Shown here: positions 1 through 11,800 of the stretch, piece after piece
How positions within the stretch are numbered: the first letter of the stretch is position 1
How the letters are laid out: every line of letters begins with the position of its first letter
From: Coemansia sp. RSA 1804
Taxonomy: Eukaryota > Kickxellomycota > Kickxellomycetes > Kickxellales > Kickxellaceae
Reading direction: 5' to 3'
DNA length: 19,944 nucleotides
Assembly: GCA_027578815.1 (NCBI GenBank)
Contig: JANBTH010000351.1
Coordinates: forward strand, 1 to 19,944
The notes under the pieces: model-generated
Told to the model about the DNA's origin: nothing
Databases searched by the model: none
The model's input: the letters and a program-made list of their open reading frames with translations, nothing else
Translations under genes and position numbers: made by a program

Positions 1-303
1 AAGATCATGGGGCTCCAGGCCTTCAAGCTCCACATGGCCAACTCCATTGTCAACCAGCAGAACGCCGGTCTTTCGTCGATGAACACCGACCAGCTGCTCG
101 ATCTGTTCAACGTGTCGTCGCCGGCGTCTGCGGCCCCCAATCCTTCTGCTTCTGCTGCTTCTAATGCAAAGTCCGCGGGCGATGCTGGGTCCGGCTCAAA
201 GTCCATCTCAAAGGCTCTCGAGGGTCTCGAGGAGCTCTGGGACGCCAGCCAGTACGAGGACGAGTACAACCTGGACACCTTTATCTCGTCTCTGCAGCAG
301 TGA
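1..303 (+). CDS. MOT1: MOT1/BTAF1 TBP-removing Snf2-family ATPase, C-terminal end only (partial)
   Basis: The frame is open from base 1 and ends at TGA 301-303, giving 100 residues of a protein whose start lies off the left edge. It begins KIMGLQAFKL, then HMANSIVNQQNAGLSSMNTD followed by QLLDLF, and ends LEELWDASQYEDEYNLDTFI plus a short tail. This is the conserved C-terminal extension that follows the helicase domain in Mot1/BTAF1, including the 'VNQQN..L..MNTDQLLDLF' block and the acidic 'LEELWD.SQY..EYNL' block. Between them sits an Ala/Ser/Gly-rich linker (about residues 40-70), which is less conserved. In the family, the full protein is about 1,850-1,900 residues; it binds TBP through HEAT repeats and uses ATP to strip TBP from promoters in the nucleus. 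No ATPase motif is visible because that part is outside the window. The methionine at base 7 is internal, not a start. Confidence 0.9.
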   Translation, partial: KIMGLQAFKLHMANSIVNQQNAGLSSMNTDQLLDLFNVSSPASAAPNPSASAASNAKSAGDAGSGSKSISKALEGLEELWDASQYEDEYNLDTFISSLQQ

Positions 304-943
304 GGTGGAAGAAACTGTCCTTTTTTCTTTTGCCAAGCCCTTGTTTGCGACAATGCCGGCATTCATCATTATTTAAAAATAATAATTATTATTATTTACA
401 AGTAACAATCTGCGGGAAACGGGGTTACCAGGTGCTTGGGTTCTCTACTACAGCTTTCCAAACTTGGTTATTGCTAATGGCGACGGCATCATCCCTCACA
501 GTCCAATACGACTAAGCAGGATGTCTTCAAAGACCGGTCAAATGAAGCTCTCTGTATCCAGCTGATCCAAGATAAAGGACGATAATAATATGAGATGAGA
601 GATGAAATGTACATCCTCCCCCGCTTTGCTGTTCTCGCAACAATCAAGATTTCCTTCTTTAATTCCTCTTTCTTTTCCAGTGGTGATCATCAATTCTGGT
701 GCACGGAGAATCCGAAACGCCTTTTTGTTGTTGGATCGCCCGGAAAATGAAGCGCCCACAAACCAAACCTAGCAAAGTCGAACCGCGCATACGTTGAATG
801 CTGTAATTCTTCTTCTTCATTTCGCTGTTATTGCCCAGCTGGAGGTGAGGGAAGCAAATCCCTTCTTAGCATAAAGGCAAAAGAGTCCCACTCTGCCTTT
901 TTCCCCGTTCAGACTTTTTCTCTTTTGATTGCCTCGTTTCCTC
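304..943. other. Intergenic region: MOT1 3' flank and distal ERG6 upstream region
   Basis: No gene is supported here. Just after the MOT1 stop there is an AT-rich stretch (about 369-400) containing a perfect 16-bp palindrome at 378-393 (AATAATAATTATTATT), a likely part of the 3' UTR or polyadenylation region. From about 600 to 940 the + strand has repeated pyrimidine-rich tracts, as is common in fungal promoters. Short open frames on both strands (for example 538-759 minus) show no recognisable protein and no coding character. No tRNA-like structure was seen. Confidence 0.6.
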
Positions 944-1140
944 TATATAAACCCCTCGTCTTTGTTTCCTCCCCCTCCTCTGCTACAAAAGCAAAACAAA
1001 AGTATAAAGCGAAGGCAGCAACAGCAAACTTCTTTATTGCTAGTTTGGATCCACCTTTCCTCCTTTCCCCTCTATATTCCCGAATCAATCCAGTCGTAAT
1101 CGCGCCTTCAAAAAAAAACAAAACAACAACCTAACTCAGT
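944..1140 (+). promoter_or_regulatory. ERG6 core promoter and 5' leader
   Basis: A clear TATA box (TATATAAA) lies at 944-951, about 190 bases before the ERG6 start. The sequence between is pyrimidine-rich and then A-rich just before the ATG, and it contains no ATG, so there is no upstream open reading frame. An in-frame stop (TAA 1132-1134) lies three codons before the start codon. The start context has A at -3 and G at +4. The transcription start is not directly visible; a site tens of bases after the TATA box would give a leader of roughly 150 nt. Confidence 0.6.
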
Positions 1141-2271
1141 ATGGCAGCCACTCCCGAGACCAACAGCGCGCTCCTCGAGCCCACGCCCGAGCTCTCCAGG
1201 GCGCTCCACGAGAAGGTGGTTGACGCCCAGTCGTCGGCGTCGCTGATCAGCCGGCTGCACGGGAAGAACAAGGAGCTGCAGACGCAGTCGGTGAACACGT
1301 ACCAGCAGTTCTGGAAAGACTCGTCGAACAACAACGAGGAGTCGCGCACCAGCATGTACAAGACGCTGACCAACACGTACTACAACCTGGCGACGGATTT
1401 CTACGAGTACGGGTGGGGCGAGAGCTTCCACTTCGCGCGCAAGAGTGTGGGCGAGACGCTGCGCGAGAGCATCCGTCGGCACGAGCACCTCCTGTTCAGC
1501 GCCGCGCGCATCGCGCCGGGCATGAAGGTCCTTGACGTCGGGTGCGGAGTGGGCGGCCCCGCGCGCGAGTGCGTCAGGTACACGGGCGCCCACGTCACCG
1601 GGCTCAACAACAACGACTACCAGATCCAGCGCGCACGCATCTACGCCGACAAGTACAAGCAGCAGAAGTTCTCCGAGTTCATCAAGGGCGACTTCATGCA
1701 CATGCCGTTCGAGGACGCTTCGTTCGATGCCGCCTACGCGATCGAGGCCACGTGCCACGCGCCCGTCCTCAAGGGCGTCTACAGCGAAATGTACCGTGTG
1801 CTCAAGCCCGGCGCCTACGTTGCGATCTACGAGTGGTGCCTGACCGACAAGTTCGACGAGAACAACGATCTCCACAAGAAGCTGGCGCTGGACATCGAGC
1901 ACGGCGACGGTATCGCCAAGCTCTTCAGCACCCGCGTGGCGCTGCAGGCCGCAAAGGACGCTGGCTTCGAGATCGAGATTGCCTCGGATCTGGCCCACGA
2001 GACCGAGGTTGGCAACGAGATCCCGTGGTACGCCGACTTGGACGTCGGACTCGTCAACTTCAACGGCATCCAGGGCTTTGCTCGCTCGCAGGTCGGCCGC
2101 ATCTTCACCACCAACGCCGTCAAGCTCCTCGAGAAGGTCGGCATTGCGCCGGCTGGAACCGTCCAGGTCCAGGAGGTCCTCTCCACCGCCGCCGACGGTC
2201 TCGTCTCGGGCGCAAAGAAGGAAATCTTCACACCCATGTACCTGATTGTTGGCCGCAAGCCGCTCAACTAG
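1141..2271 (+). CDS. ERG6: Sterol 24-C-methyltransferase (Erg6)
   Basis: This 376-residue enzyme transfers a methyl group from S-adenosylmethionine to C-24 of the sterol side chain (zymosterol to fecosterol), a step specific to ergosterol synthesis at the ER and lipid droplets. The family landmarks are present in order: the sterol-binding region YEYGWGESFHF (88-98), the SAM-binding motif I LDVGCGVGGP (131-140), DFMHMPF (184-190) and EATCHAP (202-208), then the sterol methyltransferase C-terminal domain to the end (VGRKPLN). Length matches the yeast protein (383 residues), with no insertion or break. The start is fixed by an in-frame stop three codons upstream and a strong ATG context. Codons are strongly biased to G or C at the third position, more than in the neighbouring genes, which suggests high expression. 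It converges with the FMP27 homologue, 196 bases apart. Confidence 0.97.
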   Translation: MAATPETNSALLEPTPELSRALHEKVVDAQSSASLISRLHGKNKELQTQSVNTYQQFWKDSSNNNEESRTSMYKTLTNTYYNLATDFYEYGWGESFHFARKSVGETLRESIRRHEHLLFSAARIAPGMKVLDVGCGVGGPARECVRYTGAHVTGLNNNDYQIQRARIYADKYKQQKFSEFIKGDFMHMPFEDASFDAAYAIEATCHAPVLKGVYSEMYRVLKPGAYVAIYEWCLTDKFDENNDLHKKLALDIEHGDGIAKLFSTRVALQAAKDAGFEIEIASDLAHETEVGNEIPWYADLDVGLVNFNGIQGFARSQVGRIFTTNAVKLLEKVGIAPAGTVQVQEVLSTAADGLVSGAKKEIFTPMYLIVGRKPLN

Positions 2272-2467
2272 GCCCGGCGGCTTGTTCTCTTTCTCTCTCT
2301 CTCTTTTTTTCCTTTGTTTTCTTCCTTCGTGTCTTCTATTCAGTTTTCCGACAGCGCCATTCATTGAGCAGCAAACAAACGGGCCAGCATGCGAAAGCCG
2401 TTAGAAAATAAACAAAACTCCAGAAAAAAACAACTAAAGCCCAACAGCGCCACCACAACTCCCCCCC
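2272..2467. terminator. Convergent ERG6 / FMP27 3' intergenic region with candidate poly(A) signal
   Basis: The gap between the two facing stop codons is 196 bases. After the ERG6 stop there is a CT-rich tract (about 2285-2335). An AATAAA hexamer at 2407-2412 on the + strand is the best candidate polyadenylation signal for ERG6. No AATAAA is visible on the minus strand within the gap, so the FMP27 transcript may end within or beyond the ERG6 3' region and the two 3' UTRs may overlap. Confidence 0.45.
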
Positions 2468-2769
2468 TCAGCGGACCGCTTTGTCCTTGCTCTGAGATGA
2501 CCTTGCGCCGCTACCGTTGCCGTCGCTGGAGCCGCCCACGGTCACGTCTGTTGCGCGTCGGACCACGATGGGCGGGACGCCAAGCGCGCCGTCTCTCTCG
2601 CCCGCTGCAGTCGGCATCCCGCTGGACGACGACGACGACGACGAAAAAGAAGGCGCCGCGCTATTGAACCGGCGGGGGAAAGACGGCGGTCCGCCAGGAT
2701 GATGCGTTGCTGCTGAGCTGTGCTGTGTCTGTGCGCCTTCCTGTCCGCCTGGTCTCTCGGATGCGCTCC

Positions 2770-2800
<31 letters not shown>

Positions 2801-5800
2801 TTCCTGCGCGTCGCCTGGCCTTTGCCTCCACAGCAAAGGCACCGAGATGTTGCTGGCTTCGGCCGACGACGACGAGTTGCGCGGGAGCACGTTGGGCAGC
2901 CGCATGCCCATGAGCTTCCGCGGATCCAGGATCATGTACTTGGACTGCGGGGCCTTGCTTTTCGTCGAGCTGATAGATATCGCGTCATCGGCATCGCCTG
3001 CGCACGTCGTCGTCTGGTGCCGTCCAGCAGTAGTAATACTGCTGCTGATGGATGGCGTGCTGTGGTCTCCGAGATAAGGTCCATAGGGTGTCTGCTGCTG
3101 CTGCTGCTGCTGCTGTCGACGCACAAATCTGGACACCGACGACGCCTGACTGCTGGATCTCGACCGTGATCCATCAAGCACCGAGGCGTCGCCGTCCTCC
3201 TGCTCAGCAATGCTCGCCTGGGCTGCACTGTCTGCATGGTTTGGCGAATCAACCGGCACAGGCCCAGGATTGGTAGCCAACGAAGAGCTCTCCTGGTCCG
3301 ACACCATTATGCTGCCGCTGCCATCTCCGCCGTCGGCCAGAGAGACAACCAGATCCTCCTCAATCCGACGATCCATGTCAATCAGCAGCTTTCGTGCCTC
3401 CCAGTCCGGACCAAACGAGGTCTTGCTCCACGCCTTGCGATTATGAAGCTGCCTGAACTTCTCCTTCACCAGCGCCCCCGTATGGTGCACCGCAACCGAC
3501 ATGTACTCTTTCTTGACCTGCATCAGCAGCTCGTAGTACGACTCCACCTGGTTGCGCAACTCCAGCGTGGGCGCATGGAACTCAAAGTCCCGCAGGTCCG
3601 TGATATTGTTCGCCCGCCTCCCCTGGTACGAGATGCAAAGCGTGCTTCCGCCAATCTTGATGTTCAGGAACGTCTTGTTGCTGCTCGCGCGCTTCTTCAT
3701 CTGGTCAACCTGGCTTCTGTTCTCACTTCCCCTCGACATGCTGCTCATTGCGTTGCTTTCGGAAAACAACGATAGCGGCGTGCTGCGTCCTGAAAACGAC
3801 GACAGCGCTGCGGCTCCTCCCTGCAGGGGCGATTTCAGCAGCGCCGGTTGTCCAGAGCGGTCCTCGTAGTCGGGCTCTGGTGTTGCTGACGCTGACATTC
3901 CCGATCCCGGCCCCAGTCCCAGTCCCGGACCCGGTGTGCTGCGCGTGCTGCTGACCGATGTCGCTCTGGACTGACTATCAAGGTTCTTGCGCAGCCGCGA
4001 AGTAAACAGCGACTTTGCACCACCAGCACCAGCACCAGTGTTGTTGGTGGGTGACATCGAATCCCGCACACCAGAGGATGTAGGCGACAGCGCCGCCCCA
4101 TACTCGCCTTCAGACCCACCGGCAGCAGCAGATCCCATGTACGCCGACCGGGGAGTGTCACCGCTATGCAACATTGCTGCCGCGCCTTGACCAGTAGATT
4201 CGCCCGCATTACCAGCGTTGGCGTTAGCGTTAGCGTTGGTGCTGGTACTGCTCTCCTGTGGCGGGTACAGGTAGTTGATGAGTTTCTGCGCAATGTCGTG
4301 GGACAGCTGCAGACGAGTAGGGTACAAGTCCACCTCAAATCGTTCGACAATGCTAATTCCGCCAACGGGTGCCAGCTCAGACCACCGCACACGAATCATC
4401 TTCTCCACGCAAAAGTCCGGCTTCGGCTGCTTTGGCCGGATGTAGGGGCCCACAAGATCGGTGAACATCGGGTTGGGCAGACGGTTCACAATGTACAGCA
4501 GATGAACCTCGCTGAGCAAATGCGTTGCTTGATCCGACGTGGTCACAGCCTTAAGCGACGCCCATCGCAGTGTCATGTCGCACAGTGGCTGCTCGTCGTT
4601 CTCCAGCATATGCCACGTTGCCTTGCTAATGAACAGGTGGATCGTCCGCGCGATTGCACCATGCGACTCGCTGTTTTCGCGCTCTCCAGACGAGCGGAAC
4701 GACAAGAACGACGATGCCGACGACGACGACGATAGTATCGACGGCATGTCATACGCAGGCTGCTTCTCTTTTCCACGGCCAGTAGTAGTAAACGGAGCCG
4801 CTGGCGTGCTTTCCTTACTACCACTGCCTGCAGCAGCACCAGAACCAGCACCATTCCTGCGACTAGAGCGACTGAATACAGACGCTCCGTCTCCATCTCC
4901 GTCATATTGGCTGGCAGCAGCGGCCGACGTGCTCCTTGCTGGCCTTTTCCTGGGCTGCATAACCCCGTTTTTGGCGCCAGACAGCTTCTCCAGCTTTCTC
5001 TGCTGCTTCATCTGCTTCTGGGCAGCGCCAAACACATCCATCGTGGTGCGCAGCTGCTGCTCAAGGACCCGGCGGTGCCAGTCAAGCGTATAAAGCGAGC
5101 TAGCCTGGCTCCGCAAACGCGCCAAATTGAACCCGCGATCCATCGCCACGTTTGCGCTACTCGACATGAGACGACGAGACTCGCGGAACAAGATAACGTT
5201 GCCGTGCTGAACCGTGTACCAGTCATGTATCAGCGGCATCCGCTCACGCAGCGCCTCCTGCGTGGCTTGGATAATCGAAAGCAACCCGTTCAGATTGCTC
5301 ATGTCCATGCCCAGCAGAATCGTATTAAGATCGTCCATGTATGCTGCCTTTTCCGGGTCGCTGAACACAAGCAGATCGGTGACAATCTCGTACAAAGAGA
5401 TGTACTGCTCAGCCGTGCACGCAAGGTTCAGCTCCGGCAGGAACACTGAAAAGTGATTGGCACGGTGCGAAAGGCCCTGACTGCCGCTGCTTCCGACAGC
5501 CTTGTCCTCGTCAATCGAAGCAGCCGGAAGCGGGGTACTCGCGTCATCAGAGTCATTTCCGCCTCCGAGTCCGTTATTCGAGACAGAGTGTCCGTGCTTT
5601 CTGGCATGGTTGTTTGGATCCAGCGCCCCAAACTTACCAGATCTTGGGCTGGCAACGTTCTCTTCAGCAGAAGCACCATCAGTTCCAGCACGACGAGCCC
5701 CATTTGCAAAAGTATGAGCGTCGTCGTTATCGTTGTCCACATCATTTTCCTTAGCAGCAGCAGCAACACTAGTGCGTTCGCTTGTGTCGCCCTGAATCCG

Positions 5801-8800
5801 ATGCGGATTTGCCTTGTCGTAAACAACCAAGCCATTGTTGCGATCCATAAGGCGCTTGTACTTGCTCAGATCCTCGAGCCACCAAGCCTTTCCGCGTTGG
5901 CTGTTCTTGCGCCGTGCGTTCTCGGCAGGCTTTGTGTGGCCAGCCAGACGCTGGCTACGGTGATTGTCTGCTGTTTCGCCTTCTTCACCGTTGCTAAGAC
6001 CTTCCTCCTTGCCATCCCCGTCGCTGTCGGAGCTGTTGCTGCCATCGTCGCGGCTCTGGTTAAACCGCTTGCTCTCTTCCTCAAGGTCATCAAAGATACC
6101 ACGGATCTTCTGCTTTGACTGGCTCAGAAGCAGCTCTATCGGGATCCATGCGGGCCAAATGTTGCTTAGCTTGGACGAGCCGCTCTCAGTCCTCGATCCG
6201 TACATGCAGTCCACAAAGTAGGCAGGCAGGTTCCTAAAGTCCTCGCGCTTGGCAGTAAACACCTGGACATTTTCAAGCTCAATCAAGTTGCGCGTCTTGA
6301 CAATCGACTCGTCGTCAGGTGGAGTGACATGAAGACTATCCGATCCGTCAGAAACAAAATTGTCGACAACATCGCTTTCGTTGCACAGAAGAATGCGGTG
6401 CAGCTGGACCCGCTCAGCAACAGCTATAGCCGATGTTGCGCTTTCGTTCTCGTCAACGCGCATCGACACCTGCGAGTTCAAAAACTCTACCAGAATAGAA
6501 TAGTAAGGGCGGTAGTGCATAAAGTCATCCCACACATTCTTCAGTCCTCGCTCAAACTTGTTGTTCACGAGTCTTGCTTTCGACGACTTGTGTCCCTCCT
6601 TGGCGCGCTCCTTGGGCTTCTTTTTAGCGTCTTTCGGCCTCTGCTTGTGCTCATGCTGATGCTTGTGCTCATGCTCATGCTTGTGCTCGTGCTTGTGTTT
6701 GCGGTGGCTCTGCGAATCCTCTGTCTTCTGCTTGCCAAACCCAGACATCATCGACTTCCAAGTGGATCCCTTGGACGAGCCCTTTGAACTGCGCTCGGAA
6801 AGCCGATCGTTGCTTCGAAGGCGTCGTAAAAGCCCCGGTAGCTGCAATGTGCGGCCAGACGATGCTGAGGTAGTGCTCTCCTGCCCGGTAGACATGCTTC
6901 GCTTACGAGACTGTGCCCACTCTTCGCCCGAGTTTGGTGCCAGATACTGGTTCTGCTGCTGCTGCTGTTGCTTTTCTCCTGGTGTTGCTTCAGTAGGGCT
7001 TTGACGACGTCGGGTATGGCGCCTCTGACCCTTGCCAGCTGCCGCCGACGAGGGCGTCCTCCTTGCCTTTTGTCCTGATGCCGCAGGGATCGAGCTTTCG
7101 CGGTCAAGGTCATCCTGCTCTCTGGATGATGCTCCCTTGCGCACAACCTTTGTCGCAGTTTCTGACATATAGTACGATATCGCAGTCAAGCAGTCCTGGA
7201 TATACAGAAACCGCATCAATTTGTCTCTCACCTGCGCGGTCCAGATCAAATATCCGGAGTATATCAAGCAGCGATGGCGATAGAGCGACGCAAGGATCTT
7301 CTCGACGTGCTGGGTATCAGGGTCAGCCAGCTCGCCCTCGTCGTCTTCGTTGAAATACAGCGATCCTCCTGGCTGGGCAGATGCAGAGACATTCAGATCG
7401 ACGCCCAGGAATCGCAGGCAGCGGTTGATGAGCTTTCGTCTGGCAACAAGCTCATAGATATGCTCGGCCTTTCGAACCATTTCCCTACGGTAGCTCTCGT
7501 TGTGTCGACTAGGCGCAAGCTCAAATTCGTGGCTAAGGACATCTAATTCCGCCTGCTCTTGCCGAATAGCAGTGCCCAGCATCTCCTTTCGCTTGCACAG
7601 CAGCATCGCCTGCGTGGATCGCGAGTCGCGCATTATCACCTTTGGGTCTGGTCCAGTCGGCATCATACGCGACATTTGGTTGTTCGTTGTCAGTGTTTGC
7701 TCAGCATGGATGCTCGGCAGACGCTGAAGCTCCACAGTCATAGCACTACCAGGCTCCATATCGCGTGTACTCTGGGAAGAAGGGTGCACATCCTTGATCG
7801 AATGGCGCGAGTTGCTTGTTGTAAGCCGTCTCTGGCGCGATCTGGCAAGCTCCAACAGGTGGAACGACGATTTGTATTGCATTGCGGATTGCGGACTTTT
7901 ACTGTCTGCAGTCAGATCACCACCGTTTCGTGCCTGGATATCCAAGGGGTATGGCGATGAGCTGGGTGTCCCAGAGGCTGACGCAAGCTGCGGTGGAGGT
8001 GTGGATGGCTTATGCACGGGTTGCACCGTTGGGAATATGCTTCCCAAGAACCCAAAGTGCGACTGTGTTGTTGCTGGATGCAATGCCAACGAAAGGGGAA
8101 TAGGCACCTCCGAAGCATCGCCGCTCTGGGGACTACTGGCCACATCGCTGTTGCCCGTAACCCATGGCATGGACGTATTGCGGCGGTGTGGTGTTGCCAC
8201 GCTTGCCTCGCCACCAACGCCCATAGAAGGAGGAGCATTGCTGCTTGTATATGGACGAGAGGGATGGCTGGCCTGTCTCAAGTCGCTAAGCGCCCGAGCT
8301 CTGTGGGCACTAAGACTGCGCTGAAGCAGCGAGTGGTCTTCGGTAGTGCTTTCATCCCGATAGGCGCCCGCGACAGTTGAAGTCAAGGATGCAAGGCCGC
8401 CTGGACCAAACAGCGACTCTGGCTGGTGAGAAAGATGGTGTGCGATACTCTGCAAATCGGCACCAGTAGAAGGGACCTTGGATAAGCTAGGTTCTGGTCC
8501 CGCATCTGATCTTGGCGACGACATGCTTTCAGGTGCTGCGTTGAAGTCAAGGATGTCATCAAGGGCATTGTCAAAGTGCGTCCACTCCGGCCTCTGCGTA
8601 AAGTAAACCATTCGCGGCGACCAGAGCACGCATACAATGCTTGGATTGCTGAAAATCGCCTCGCTAATGTCCAGCTCCTTCAGATCGCGAATACTCGTAT
8701 TAGATATCCAGCTTCGCTCAAACTCTGGCAATGCGCTGAGAGAATCGCCATCAAACCAGAGACCGTTATACTGTGTACACGATTTGAAAATATCCTCAGC

Positions 8801-11800
8801 CATCGGGTTGAAGAACACTGGCATAATAAAGGACATCTGGGTCAGACGCACATCCAGGTAATCAATCTCCAGACTAGCATCGCCAACGCTCCAGCGCAAA
8901 ACATTTGTTTCTGTCGTCTTTTTGCGTGGCAGTCTGGATGTTGACTCAGCACGCGGCATAGTAGAGATATGGCTGCTGCTGCTACCAGTCTTTTGCTTTG
9001 ACCGATCCAGCCATGCTTGGTCAGTGGAGAAGGACGCGGCTCTGGACTTTCTGCTGAAAGAGTTGGCACTCGAGTTATCAGCTGACTTGCCATCGACAAC
9101 ATCAACGCCAATTTCAGAAATATCGCCAAGCACTTCCTCGGCATTTGGCGCTGAAGACGGACTTGCCGAGGCTGTTCCAACCTGCAGCTTAACCGATGTC
9201 TGCTCTAGCAACAAGTTGAAGGAGAAGGACTCGACACGAGCCTTCAATTCGCGCATAGTGCCCTCTGCCTTGGCGCCTAATCTCCCTTGGCCAGCGCTAT
9301 CGCCAGGTCCTTCGGATGGCGTTGGCGACAAGCCATTGTCTTTAGCTGTATCGCCATAACCCAGTATTGCCATCTCTTTCGTCTCTAGCTCTTTAACTTC
9401 AAAGTCACGCTGTGAATAAGCAAGTTCGACATTCTTCAAGTCAAGGACAAGACGAATGCTGCGCAAGCACATGCCGAGCTTGTTGCCCGACGTTTCGGTA
9501 AACGGATAAAGTGTGCCTTTGCGTACAGGAAGCATCATTCGGGCAACAAAGAGAGGCAAAAAGTTGGTTACACCCTCAACTGTAGCCGCCGATGCATGGA
9601 TCTGGCATTGCGGCTTGGCAATTGCCCGCTCCTTTGGACCTTCAGAGTCGCGGCGCGCAGTGAATGCTGCATGTGGTGAGTCCTGACCTGGCTCGCCAGA
9701 GAAATCATGGCATGAAAATGGCGTGAAGAACATGTCCTGAGCACTCGACAGATCCTTACTAGATCCACTCGGTACACCAGCATTATCAATATCTCTGGGT
9801 AATAGCGAGTGCATAGGAGATACCAGAGCATCAATGTCGTAGACGCTCCATTGTTTGGGTTCTTTGTCAAGGATAGATTTGTTTGGCCGTCGAAGGCAAA
9901 GTATTCCAGAATTGTTGTCGCCAGCGTCCAAACAAACTCCGTCTCCGTGGTCGAGATACATATCAACAAACGGCCTGCTAGTCTTCTGGGATTCCTTTTC
10001 AGTGAAGGGACAGAGAAGGCTTACACTGGTATGCAACTTTGAGCTTCGGCAGCCAACGTACGCATCTCTAATACCTCTTGCCGCCAGAGCAACGGCACGC
10101 TCGGGGGCTATTGGCTGAACCTCCCAGTGGTTGTGGCGAAGTCCAGAGCTGTCCGGGGGTATATACGATGAGATCCCAATCCCCAGCCTCACCCCTCCAG
10201 AAAGATGCAGCATGCCTTTGTGATAGAGCTGATGAACGCTCTGTGTTACAAACGTATAGCGCGCGCTGTTTGCCCTGCTAATACTGCGCAGGAGATCGCT
10301 GTAAGCCTTTTTCCATGACAGCGTGTCGGTGTGCGAAAGAGTGTTGTCGCCATTAAAGTCATCGATGTCGGGAGTAGACTCCTCAGCAACCCCGCCGCCA
10401 ATGCCAAACAGAGGGTCAATCGACTTGAGAAGCATCGACTGTCTGTCCACAATGATAGGAACACCCATCAAAAACTCTTTGCATCGCAGCCGCAGGAACT
10501 CGCCTAAAGTAGCTGATGGCGGGACAGCCTCTTCGGTAGGAACCGAGTAGATACCACGGCCAGAAGCTATGTCCCAGAGCTCGCTGCCTGGAATCCCTTC
10601 GTTTATACAGACTCTCACTCCGCCGCGCATCGTGAACAGATAGCTGCCAGGCTTCTGGGTAACCTGGTATGGATCGCGACCATCAAGTGCCAAGAAAAAC
10701 ATCTGGCCCTTTTCGCCGGTCGAATCCACCTCCTGGCAACTGTCGCTGGATTCTTTATTCTCACGCTGACTCTGCTTTTCGGCAGGCGACTGGTTTCCAA
10801 GAATTCGGATGCCAAGATCGTCTACATTAAGATGCGCTTTGTTCAAAGGCTGTTCGGAGATCTGGGGTGCATCAATAACGGCCATCCGGATTCTAACGTG
10901 ATTTCGCAAGCGCTGCTTGTCCCACCACGGAAGACTAGGACTGACATCTGCACTCTTGGAAGTAATAGATTCCAAGCGCTGCATAAAAGCCGATATCACC
11001 GGTTGATAGCTCACGCCCCAAGTGGACATGATTGGCAACGGCGGAAGACGAGACTGCAGATACTTGTGTTGAAAGGAAAGCACTTCCTCGCCGCTAAGCG
11101 TGGATGGAGCAGAAAACAACATTACCGACAGCGAGCTAAAGATCCGCGGGAACTGCAACGACTTTGAAAAGTACCATCCAACCCGAGCAAGGTTGATATC
11201 TGAATCTTTGGAGCGCGGACCAACTGGAATGTACACGGATCTAAGAGAGTTCTCATCGGCTATGCGTTCAGCAATCACAAAACTGCCGCTGACTTCGATA
11301 CCGCCGTAAAGACTGTCGTAGCTCTTCACCGACTGCAGAGTGGTGTCGTCGGTTTCCGAGCGATAAGGATCGGGTACCTTGAACAGTGGAAATGGGAAGT
11401 CGCGCAGCTGCATTTTCACTCCTCCGCACTTTATGCGTAGTCGGGTCGGGACAAGCGCTGACCATTTGGGGTTGTGCGGCGTTGTAGGGTCCAAGTAACG
11501 CAAGTACCGCTCTATCTGATCAAATTCCAACAGCGAGAGCGGCGTATCAAGCGAAACCCAGATTGGCGACATAAACAGATGGCCAAGCGGAACGGATGGA
11601 TGGGTCCACGATGAGGCAGCATAGCTATAAGGAGGCAAGGCATTCGGCGATCCACACCGCTGCTCCGCGTGGCTGTTGGATGTCGCACTTGGCATATCAA
11701 AGATCTCGCCAAAGTCCATTCCGTTGTTGATCTGGGCTTCTTCGTCGTCAGCAGCTTGTGGCGGCATCATCTTTTTACGGATTGCCTTGACCCATTCGCG

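Noticed and set aside
677..690. Possible sterol regulatory element in the ERG6 upstream region (minus-strand ATCACCACTGG)
   Set aside because: It matches only part of the fungal SREBP consensus and a chance partial match is likely in a promoter of this length. It also lies about 260 bases upstream of the TATA box.
1108..2364. 418-codon open frame on the minus strand covering all of ERG6
   Set aside because: It lies exactly antisense to a well-conserved enzyme gene. Strong G/C bias at ERG6 third positions removes stop codons from the opposite strand. The translation (long Val/Leu/Glu/Asp/Arg runs) matches no family I recognise.
1542..2411. 289-codon + strand frame overlapping ERG6 in another phase
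   Set aside because: An Arg-rich shifted reading of the ERG6 sequence that runs past its stop. It is a base-composition artefact.
2761..3120. CTG/CAG tandem repeats as a CRISPR array or mobile-element signature
   Set aside because: They are pure trinucleotide repeats inside a coding frame, with no spacers, terminal inverted repeats or target-site duplications.
2720..3169. + strand frame with runs of leucine that looks like a signal peptide or membrane protein
   Set aside because: The leucines are the antisense reading (CTG) of the CAG-encoded glutamine tracts of FMP27, so the hydrophobic look is accidental.
6329..6787. + strand 152-codon frame with a strongly hydrophobic Leu/Met/Val segment
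   Set aside because: The hydrophobic part is the antisense of the FMP27 His repeat (ATG/CTC/GTG/CTT codons). No conserved protein or promoter accompanies it.
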